DNA from: Acidobacteriota bacterium
Lineage (GTDB): Bacteria > Acidobacteriota > Thermoanaerobaculia > Multivoradales > JAHZIX01
Length of the DNA: 6,721 nucleotides
Assembly (NCBI GenBank): GCA_020439725.1
Contig: JAGQSE010000080.1
Location: 1 to 6,721, forward strand
Direction of reading: 5' to 3'
A program made the translations under genes and the position numbers. The notes beneath the pieces were generated by a model. It worked only from the letters and a program-made list of their open reading frames with translations. It did not search any database and had not been told where the DNA came from. Below, piece after piece: positions 1 to 4,845 of the stretch. The stretch's first letter is position 1; each line of letters starts with the position of its first letter.

Positions 1-848
1 CCGCGCTTGCCTTCGAGGGCTTCGAGGAGCGCGGTCTCCTCGCCACAGATGTAGGCGCCGTGCCCGTCGACGAAATGCCAGCGGAGGTCGGGGCCCAGGT
101 CGCCGCGGCCGGTGGCCTCGGCCAGCGCGGCGGCGAGACTCTCGCGGCACTCGGGGAACTCCCCGCGGATGTAGAGATAGACGTCACCGGCACCCAGCAC
201 CGAAGCCGCGATGGCCAGGCCCTCGAGCACCAGGTGGGGCCGGCGGAGCATGACCTCGCGGTCCTTGAAGGTTCCGGGCTCGCCCTCGTCGGCGTTGAGC
301 ACGACGTAGCGCTCGGTCACCGCCTGGCCGCGCACCGCGTTCCACTTGATGAAGGCCGGGAAACCGGCGCCGCCACGGCCCTGGAGCCCGGACAGCTCGA
401 GCTGGCGACACACCTCGTCGGGGCCGATATCGAGGGCGCGGGCCAGGGACCCGTAGTGACGGCGCTCGGGCCCCGCGAGATCGAGGACCAAGTCGCCGCC
501 GGCGTTGCCCAGCGCCGGTGGCGGGGTCGCGGGCTGACCGTGTTTGCGCCACTGGGCGGGCGCGTGGTCGCAGCGCCCGAGACACGAGGCGTAAGCGGTC
601 TCGAGCCCGAGACCGACCAGGTCGTCGTAAAGCCGCTCGCAGCCCGCCAGCCGGCACGAGAGCCCCTGGCAGACGCGGGCCTCGACCTCCGGCCGGGCGA
701 GAAGCGAATAGAAGGTGGCGACGCCGTAGACGTCCGCCGCCGGCACGCCGGTCTCGCGATGCACCTCGTCGGCGGCTCCGACGTGGAGCCCGCCGGCTTC
801 TTCGAGCCGCTCGAGAACCTCCTCGCGCCTGGCCCCTTTGCGTTCCAT
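1..848 (-). CDS. nuoF: Fused NuoE/NuoF-type NADH dehydrogenase (diaphorase) subunit, 3' part off the window
   Basis: The first 282 residues are visible; the frame is open to the left edge. Residues about 1-100 are a short NuoE-like thioredoxin-fold domain with the motif VYGVATFYSLL and four cysteines in the [2Fe-2S] pattern, C60-x4-C65 and C89-x3-C93. From about residue 125 the NuoF part begins: the FMN/NADH-binding glycine-rich GRGGAGFP (157-164), NADEGEPGTFKDR (from 185) and YICGEET (from 266). Such proteins take electrons from NADH through FMN and pass them to iron-sulfur clusters; the NuoF [4Fe-4S] cysteines would lie off the window. An E-F fusion is typical of HoxF of NAD-linked hydrogenases, FdsB of NAD-linked formate dehydrogenases and some complex I-like modules, and the partner genes needed to choose between them are not visible. 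ATG at 848 is the first in-frame ATG near the domain start; no clear Shine-Dalgarno precedes it. The symbol is at family level. Confidence 0.88.
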   Translation of the reverse strand, partial: MERKGARREEVLERLEEAGGLHVGAADEVHRETGVPAADVYGVATFYSLLARPEVEARVCQGLSCRLAGCERLYDDLVGLGLETAYASCLGRCDHAPAQWRKHGQPATPPPALGNAGGDLVLDLAGPERRHYGSLARALDIGPDEVCRQLELSGLQGRGGAGFPAFIKWNAVRGQAVTERYVVLNADEGEPGTFKDREVMLRRPHLVLEGLAIAASVLGAGDVYLYIRGEFPECRESLAAALAEATGRGDLGPDLRWHFVDGHGAYICGEETALLEALEGKR

Positions 849-859
849 CGTGATTGGGG

Positions 860-865
860 AGTATA
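860..865 (-). promoter_or_regulatory. Possible -10 element of the diaphorase gene
   Basis: On the minus strand TATACT stands 11 nt before the ATG at 848 and matches the sigma-70 -10 consensus at five of six positions. No convincing -35 box lies 16-18 nt further upstream, and no Shine-Dalgarno lies between it and the ATG. If it is real, the mRNA would be nearly leaderless. This is weak evidence; the gene could instead be read from upstream. Confidence 0.25.
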
Positions 866-924
866 GCAGCGGCTCGACGGCGGAATCGGAACAACCGGCG
901 CGGGTTTTCCGTCCGCCTCCGCTG

Positions 925-960
925 CGCCGGCGCGACGTCCGCGACGCGGTCGCGCCGGCG
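925..960 (-). terminator. Strong GC hairpin directly after the stop of the TonB-type gene (possible terminator)
   Basis: Arms 925-936 and 949-960 are perfectly complementary over 12 bp, almost all G/C, with a 12-nt loop. The hairpin begins one base after the TAG stop (962-964) of the minus-strand gene. No T-run follows on the minus strand, so it is not a textbook intrinsic terminator. It may be a Rho-assisted stop, an mRNA 3'-end stabiliser, or a processing point before the diaphorase gene 77 nt further on. Confidence 0.5.
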
Positions 961-961
961 G

Positions 962-1666
962 CTAGCGGAGCGTGAACTTGACCGACAGCCGGTAGACCGC
1001 CGGGACCGGATCGCCCGCGGCACGCGCCGGCTCCACCTGCCACTCCCAGAGGGCGTCGAGGGCGGCGTAGATCTCCGCCACCGGCGGCGGCTGCTCGGTA
1101 ACGATGGGGTTGGCGAGGGTACCGTCCGCCCGCACCAGGAAGGTCACCGCCAGGGGACCCCGGTGGCGGAACTCCTCCGCGCCCAGGGGAAACCGGAGGT
1201 TCCGCCGCCGATGGACCTTCGGCGGCTGCACCGCGGCTCCCTCGTCCTCGGCACCGGCGGCCCGCCGGAGCTCCTCCTCGGTCTCGAGGGGATGCTGCGC
1301 CAGGAAGCTCCCCGGCCCGCGGTACTGCTCGAGATTCAGGTTCTCGAGCCGCGGGTCGATGTTGAGGGCCGTGTGCCACAGCCAGACCCCGTGGTCGAGA
1401 TCACCCAGACCCACCGTCGCCAGGCTGCGGAGCGCCACCGCGATGCCGAGGGTCTCGGCGACCTCGCTCGAGGGTCCCAGGTGGTGCGAGACCTCGTCCG
1501 CCACCCGGTGGGCGATGCGCTCGGCAGCCGGGTAGTCACCGGTCTTGACGAGGGTGTCCGCCTCCCGGAGAGGCTTCTGCCAGCTGTCGAGGAGGGCGTC
1601 GGCGCGATGCGGCAGGATCAGACCGGCGCCCGCGATGAACAGAAACACGGCGGCGACTCTCCGCAT
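962..1666 (-). CDS. Secreted helical-repeat protein with C-terminal TonB-like domain
   Basis: The protein has 234 residues. Residues 1-24 form a signal peptide (MRR, hydrophobic core, cleavage expected after ADA at 22-24). Residues 25-80 are helical and TPR-like, with WQKPLREADTLVKTGDY and repeated small/large residue spacing. Residues about 125-150 are a charged, low-complexity linker. Residues about 152-234 resemble a TonB C-terminal domain: FLVRADGTLANPIV, then a helix with WEWQVEPARAAGDPVP and a final strand VYRLSVKFTL. In TonB proteins this domain contacts outer-membrane receptors; here there is no uncleaved N-terminal anchor and no proline-rich spacer, so energy transduction is not implied. 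The start at 1666 is chosen because GGAGG (1673-1677) lies 6 nt upstream and the signal peptide begins exactly there. The frame stays open to 1888, but that extension looks non-coding. The first 80 residues are homologous to those of the beta-helix gene ending at 2475. Confidence 0.82.
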   Translation of the reverse strand: MRRVAAVFLFIAGAGLILPHRADALLDSWQKPLREADTLVKTGDYPAAERIAHRVADEVSHHLGPSSEVAETLGIAVALRSLATVGLGDLDHGVWLWHTALNIDPRLENLNLEQYRGPGSFLAQHPLETEEELRRAAGAEDEGAAVQPPKVHRRRNLRFPLGAEEFRHRGPLAVTFLVRADGTLANPIVTEQPPPVAEIYAALDALWEWQVEPARAAGDPVPAVYRLSVKFTLR

Positions 1667-1710
1667 CGGGGACCTCCCAGAGCTCGATTCGGTGTTCTTT
1701 GATGCTACTA
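1427..1710 (-). repeat. Copy 1 of a shared 5' cassette (leader, signal peptide, helical module)
   Basis: Codons 1-80 of the TonB-type gene plus its leader align without gaps to 4500-4784, the start of the beta-helix gene. By hand count 31 of 80 residues are identical, including the W29, PL (32-33), AD (36-37), LVK (39-41), VAETL (69-73) and LR (79-80) positions. The upstream 21-nt element and the GGAGGT ribosome-binding site also match. Identity ends after about residue 80-85, where the two proteins become unrelated. Confidence 0.75.
1673..1710 (-). promoter_or_regulatory. Leader of the TonB-type gene: conserved 21-nt element with possible -10, plus RBS
   Basis: On the minus strand 1710-1690 reads TAGTAG...ACACCG and matches 16 of 21 bases of the element at 4764-4784, at nearly the same distance from the start codon (23 versus 24 nt). 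Within it TAGCAT (1702-1707) sits where the other copy has TAGAAT, a good -10 match, leaving a leader of about 30 nt. No -35 box is recognisable. GGAGG at 1673-1677 is the ribosome-binding site, 6 nt from the ATG. Confidence 0.5.
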
Positions 1711-2000
1711 CGACCGCCGCCGCGCGAGCCGGGCTCCACCCACGGCCGGTGGCAGCGGAGTTTCTTGCTCCGGTGGTGGACAGAGTTGCAAGACCCCCGT
1801 CACGAAACGCCCTCGAGGAGCGGGAAACCCCTGGAAAACGGGGCCGTGCCTCCATGGCACGGCCATTGCTCCTTCCTTTCATCGCCAACGAGAGCCGGCG
1901 CGGACGGCTCGGATCACCAGGGTGGAGCGACTACCGAAAGCGAGCCACCGATCCCCCCGCGAAGGCCATGGCCGATAGACCTTGAAGCACCATGAATCAC
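1711..2000. other. Intergenic region between divergent genes, no gene recognised
   Basis: All six frames were considered. Open frames exist but lack ribosome-binding sites, family motifs or a consistent codon pattern. The region holds a perfect 9-bp hairpin (1842-1864) and a 10-bp palindrome GGCCATGGCC (1964-1973). It must contain the promoter of the CsbD gene, but no convincing -35/-10 pair was found. Confidence 0.6.
1842..1864. other. Orphan perfect hairpin in the divergent intergenic region
   Basis: Arms GGCCGTGCC (1842-1850) and GGCACGGCC (1856-1864) pair perfectly over 9 bp around a 5-nt loop. On the minus strand TTTT follows about 3 nt after the stem; on the plus strand a pyrimidine-rich stretch follows. 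It could terminate an unseen minus-strand transcript such as a small RNA, or be a structure in a long 5' UTR of the CsbD gene. No protein gene ends here. Confidence 0.45.
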
Positions 2001-2009
2001 GGAGAGGAG
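2001..2009 (+). promoter_or_regulatory. Ribosome-binding site of the CsbD gene
   Basis: GGAGAGGAG ends 8 nt before the ATG at 2018 and is the strongest Shine-Dalgarno in the area. It decides the start at 2018 over the upstream in-frame TTG at 1982 and the second ATG at 2030. Confidence 0.75.
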
Positions 2010-2017
2010 CGTTCGAT

Positions 2018-2236
2018 ATGACTACGACGATGAACCAGCCCTGGCTCAAGGGAAAGTGGAACGAGTACAAGGGCAAGGTCAAGGAGCAGTGGGGAGAGCT
2101 GACCAACGACGATCTCGACAAGATCGAGGGTCAGCGTGACCAGCTGGTGGGTGCGATCCAGCAGCGCTACGGCAAAGCCCGTGCAGAGGTGGAGCGTGAG
2201 CTCGATGCGTGGGAGAGCCGCCACAACCTTCGCTGA
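2018..2236 (+). CDS. csbD: CsbD family stress-response protein
   Basis: This is a complete 72-residue protein, close to the usual family length of 60-70. It carries the family signature nearly throughout: WLKGKWNEYKGKVKEQWGEL (residues 9-28), then TNDDLDKIEGQRDQLVG (29-45) and IQQRYGKARAEVERELDAW (47-65). CsbD/YjbJ proteins are small, charged, soluble and helical. They are induced by general stress (sigma-B in Bacillus subtilis); their molecular role is not established. No signal peptide or membrane segment is present. It is divergent from the TonB-type gene and is followed 10 nt later by a possible small ORF and then by a terminator, so it is probably a one- or two-gene unit. Confidence 0.93.
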   Translation: MTTTMNQPWLKGKWNEYKGKVKEQWGELTNDDLDKIEGQRDQLVGAIQQRYGKARAEVERELDAWESRHNLR

Positions 2237-2246
2237 GCTCGATGGC

Positions 2247-2420
2247 ATGTCGGATCGGCAAGGGACGGCCGCCACGTTCCCGCCGGCGGTCCGACGGATC
2301 GCCCCCCACCTCGAGCTGAGGCGGCGCCTAGACCGCGACGATCTGGAGCAGCTGATCGAAGACCTCCAGGAAACCGTCGCCCTCCCCGCCGCCCCCGACG
2401 AAACGCCGGGCCTCGAATGA
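2247..2420 (+). CDS. Possible small protein of unknown function, 57 residues
   Basis: ATG at 2247 lies 10 nt after the CsbD stop, and the frame runs to TGA at 2418-2420. About 84% of third codon positions are G or C while second positions are near 50%, as expected of true coding sequence in this genome. The product is soluble, with a basic N-terminal half and an acidic, predicted helical segment (LRRRLDRDDLEQLIEDLQETV). No family is recognised. Two points argue against it: only a weak GAGC-type site precedes the start, and its last codons form the left arm of the intrinsic terminator, with the stop codon in the loop. It could be translationally coupled to csbD or be a chance frame. Confidence 0.4.
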   Translation: MSDRQGTAATFPPAVRRIAPHLELRRRLDRDDLEQLIEDLQETVALPAAPDETPGLE

Positions 2421-2434
2421 GTGCCCGGCGTTTT
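2401..2434 (+). terminator. Intrinsic terminator, probably bidirectional
   Basis: AACGCCGGGC (2402-2411) pairs perfectly with GCCCGGCGTT (2423-2432), and one further A-T pair extends the stem. The loop is 11 nt and the right side ends in TTTT. On the minus strand the same stem runs into TTT. It lies between the plus-strand csbD unit and the minus-strand beta-helix gene, whose stop is 41 nt away, so it fits a shared terminator for convergent transcription. Confidence 0.82.
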
Positions 2435-2474
2435 CGCGTGCGCGCTGTACGGCTTGGTGACCCAGACCTGCAGA

Positions 2475-4739
2475 TCACCTCTTGGCGTAGAACGCATCGA
2501 AGTAGTGGGAACCAGTGGAGCTCGGGTCGGCGCCTCCGGTGATTCCCAAACGGATGAAGTCGACGTTTCCCAACGAGTCGTTGTCGATGCCTTGAACCGT
2601 CTCGGCGGGACCGATTCCAACGTAGACCTGGAGCACTCCGTCTTCCGTCCCGGGACCCGTGGCGCGAGTCCACTCGATACCTACCGAGACCCATTCGCTG
2701 GTAGGGATCGGCATCCACGCGGTGCCGACCCAGCTTCGGTCGTCTTGGTGCACTTTGACCCGTAGGTCCATTCCACCGAGCTCACGGTAGCGAAGGACCG
2801 CCGTCACCAGTCGGGCGGAGGGCGCTTGTTGGAAAGCCTGGAAGATCTTGTGCCGGCTACCGTCCGCCATGGTCATGGCGTTGGCGTTGAACTCGAAGCT
2901 CCACCGGACGTGGGTGTCGGCATCCGGCGAGTCGTCCTCCACGTAGGCACGTCCAGTGGTGCCGGTGAGGGTCGCGTCCATCCCGCCAAAACTATCGTAG
3001 GCGGCAGCTTGGGTCGCCGCGATGCTCGAGCCGAGCTCGGCGACGGCGTCAGACCAGCGGCTGAGATCGCCGATCTCCCAGTTGTCGAAGAAGACATGGG
3101 GATCGTGCTCCTGTCGCTCGTAGGCCCCGATGTCGCAGGTAGCGGTGCCGTCGCCGTCACCATCCACCGGGCGAGGTCTCTGGCCTTGGTCCACTGAGGG
3201 GCAGGCGCCGGCGGTGACGGGGCCGCCATCGGTCGCCAAACTGCGAGGATTGATGGCCACCGTCAACCCCTCTCCACCAGGGACCACCGACGCCGTCGTC
3301 TGTGTGTCGGTGTTGGTCAAGTCCTGGGGTCCTGAGAGTGTGCAAGTGTCACCGTCCTCAAGGTTGTTGCCCAGGGATACGAACTGGCCGCCGGGGCTAC
3401 AGGCCGCGACGCCGGTGCAGCCACAGTTGCGGGGTTCTGGAGATGCCGGTGGATTCCAGTAGTTGCCCTGTTTGTTGTTACCCAGAATGGTATTGCGCAA
3501 CCTGAAGGTACCGATCTCACTGGCGCCGCCCGCAGCATTGAGGCCGGCACCACCCACCGAGGCCTTGGCGACGATGTAGTTCTCGCTGAAGGTGCAGCTA
3601 GCCAGGTCAGCGGTGCCACGGGCGTTGATACCAGCGCCGACTTGCGAAGCGTAGTTAAAAATGAAGGAGCAGTTTTCGAAGAGTTGCAGAGCCCCGGCCT
3701 CACTCTGGACGGCACCGCCGGTAGCCGCATAATTTTGATAGAAGGCCGAGCGGCTAAAGGTCGAGATGTGGGAGCCTCGCTCGAAAACCGCACCGCCGGC
3801 CTGTGCCCAGTTTCCGGCAAACCGACCGTCAACCGCGCTGAGAGCGCCCACCGAGTAGATGCCGCCTCCGTCCACAGTGGCCAGGTTGCCCTGAATCCTC
3901 GTTCTGACCAGCTGGAGATCGCCGGTAGAGAAGATCGCTCCGCCGGAGCCCCCGACGGGTTGTCCGTCGGCATCCACGGCATCGCTATCCGCCCAGTTCT
4001 GGCTCACCTGACAAAGTTCTAGATGCAGGGCCACGGCCTCTGGTGCTCCAGCTTCCGGCGCGTCCACGAGGATCGCCGCGCCGTTCTGGTTGAGCACCCG
4101 ACCACCCTCGATCTTCAGACCGGTCATGGTCACCACGACCCCGACCGCTTTGGGATCGCTGATCTGGAACGCGCGATCCCCGGTGACGACACCGTTGGCA
4201 TCCACGACCGTCTCGAGTCTCCCGGCGCCGATCAGGTCCAGGCTCTCGGTGATGTCGAGGTCCCCCACCGAGTCGTCATCGGGACTACCTGCCGGCGCCA
4301 CCAGGCTGAGCGCGTAGGTGCCCGCGGGCAGAACGATCGTGTCGGCACCGGCGCTGGCGTTGGCCTCCTGGATCGCTGCGCGCAGCGTGCACTCGCCCGC
4401 AGCCGTGGCGCAGATTCCGTCCCCCGGCAGCGCGTCGACAGCATCGGTGGTGCTGTCGACCAGGAAGCCACTACCCCGGTTGCCGTCCGCCGCCACGGCG
4501 CGCAACGTGTCGGCACTCGCCAGCGTCTCCGCGACCAGGTTCCCGGCACCGACGGTGTCCACGATCTCATTGGCGACCTTGCGCGACAGGGCCTCCGATT
4601 TCTCGTACTCACCCGCCTTGACCAGAGCGTCGGCCTGTTCGAGAGGCTCCTTCCACTGAGCAAGGACTGCCTCGCTGCTGGCGGGAAGCATCAAGATCGC
4701 GGCGACAACGAGAATCAGCGTAGGCACGGCCTGCCTCAT
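2475..4739 (-). CDS. Secreted CSLREA / parallel beta-helix / choice-of-anchor Q protein with helical N-terminal module
   Basis: The protein has 754 residues and is complete. Order: signal peptide (1-24, cleavage after SEA); helical TPR-like module (25-85) shared with the TonB-type gene; CSLREA-type motif GECTLRAAIQEANA (115-128) after FLVDSTTDAVDALPGDGIC; right-handed beta-helix with GG[AG][IV]-type turns near residues 266, 291, 315, 341, 368 and 396, spaced 24-28; NCGC...ACSPG and SLGNNLEDG (438-463); then DGDGDGTATCDIGAYERQ (526-543), typical of the choice-of-anchor Q domain; and a C-terminal jelly-roll-like module (about 549-754) opening FFDNWEIGDLSRWS and ending YFDAFYAKR. No membrane helix, PEP-CTERM or LPXTG tail follows. 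Such proteins are exported and often repetitive; an adhesive or carbohydrate-binding role is inference and no catalytic site is recognised. GGAGG (4747-4751) lies 7 nt before the ATG. A tandem paralogue lies 90 nt upstream. Confidence 0.85.
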   Translation of the reverse strand: MRQAVPTLILVVAAILMLPASSEAVLAQWKEPLEQADALVKAGEYEKSEALSRKVANEIVDTVGAGNLVAETLASADTLRAVAADGNRGSGFLVDSTTDAVDALPGDGICATAAGECTLRAAIQEANASAGADTIVLPAGTYALSLVAPAGSPDDDSVGDLDITESLDLIGAGRLETVVDANGVVTGDRAFQISDPKAVGVVVTMTGLKIEGGRVLNQNGAAILVDAPEAGAPEAVALHLELCQVSQNWADSDAVDADGQPVGGSGGAIFSTGDLQLVRTRIQGNLATVDGGGIYSVGALSAVDGRFAGNWAQAGGAVFERGSHISTFSRSAFYQNYAATGGAVQSEAGALQLFENCSFIFNYASQVGAGINARGTADLASCTFSENYIVAKASVGGAGLNAAGGASEIGTFRLRNTILGNNKQGNYWNPPASPEPRNCGCTGVAACSPGGQFVSLGNNLEDGDTCTLSGPQDLTNTDTQTTASVVPGGEGLTVAINPRSLATDGGPVTAGACPSVDQGQRPRPVDGDGDGTATCDIGAYERQEHDPHVFFDNWEIGDLSRWSDAVAELGSSIAATQAAAYDSFGGMDATLTGTTGRAYVEDDSPDADTHVRWSFEFNANAMTMADGSRHKIFQAFQQAPSARLVTAVLRYRELGGMDLRVKVHQDDRSWVGTAWMPIPTSEWVSVGIEWTRATGPGTEDGVLQVYVGIGPAETVQGIDNDSLGNVDFIRLGITGGADPSSTGSHYFDAFYAKR
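4234..4354 (-). repeat. Near-identical tract shared by the two beta-helix paralogues, copy 1
   Basis: The 121 bp differ from 6601-6721 at five positions by hand count (about 96% identity). They encode AGADTIVLPAGTY through ITESLDL just after the CSLREA motif. The flanking sequence on the 3' side of the gene is clearly less alike, roughly three quarters identical near 4111-4200. Confidence 0.85.
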
Positions 4740-4784
4740 CGTGGAACCTCCAAGGCGAAACTGCGGTGTCGTTCAATTCTACTA
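4500..4784 (-). repeat. Copy 2 of the shared 5' cassette
   Basis: This is the partner of 1427-1710: the upstream element, ribosome-binding site, signal peptide and 80 codons aligned without gaps. In this copy the cassette leads into the CSLREA and beta-helix body instead of a TonB-type domain. Confidence 0.75.
4747..4784 (-). promoter_or_regulatory. Leader of the 754-residue beta-helix gene: conserved 21-nt element with -10-like TAGAAT, plus RBS
   Basis: On the minus strand 4784-4764 matches 16 of 21 bases of the leader at 1690-1710 (TAGTAG...ACACCG). TAGAAT (4776-4781) matches the -10 consensus at five of six positions and would give a leader of about 30 nt. No clear -35 box is seen. GGAGG (4747-4751) is the ribosome-binding site. 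The gene therefore probably has its own promoter even though a paralogue lies just upstream on the same strand. Confidence 0.5.
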
Positions 4785-4822
4785 TCAGGGGTTCCTGCAA
4801 GTATTTCGAGAACGTGGTGCGA

Positions 4823-4845
4823 GCAGCCGTCACAACAACGGCTGC
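4823..4845 (-). other. Hairpin spanning the stop codon of the upstream beta-helix paralogue
   Basis: Arms 4823-4830 and 4838-4845 are perfectly complementary over 8 bp, with a 7-nt loop; the TGA stop (4830-4832) sits at the junction of loop and arm. No T-run follows on the minus strand. It may reduce read-through into the next gene or protect the mRNA 3' end. The evidence is structural only. Confidence 0.35.

Noticed and set aside
60..866. Plus-strand open frame opposite the diaphorase gene
   Set aside because: The minus strand carries the NuoE cysteines and all NuoF motifs; the plus frame has none.
854..1702. Plus-strand open frame (282 codons) over the TonB-type gene
   Set aside because: The minus strand shows a signal peptide, RBS, homology to a neighbour and a TonB-like domain; the plus frame is arginine-rich and featureless.
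1667..1888. N-terminal extension of the TonB-type gene by 74 codons
   Set aside because: The frame is open, but the extension lacks an RBS and would bury the signal peptide and the conserved leader shared with the other gene.
1964..1973. 10-bp palindrome GGCCATGGCC as an operator
   Set aside because: It is short, made of common GC-rich words, and occurs once; no second copy or promoter context supports it.
1982..2017. TTG start giving a 12-residue longer CsbD protein
   Set aside because: The GGAGAGGAG site lies inside this extension and is well spaced for ATG 2018; the extra residues are not part of the family.
3200..3960. Tandem nucleotide repeats in the beta-helix coding region
   Set aside because: The repetition is at the protein turn level (24-28 residues) with strongly diverged DNA; it is the fold, not a DNA repeat array or CRISPR.
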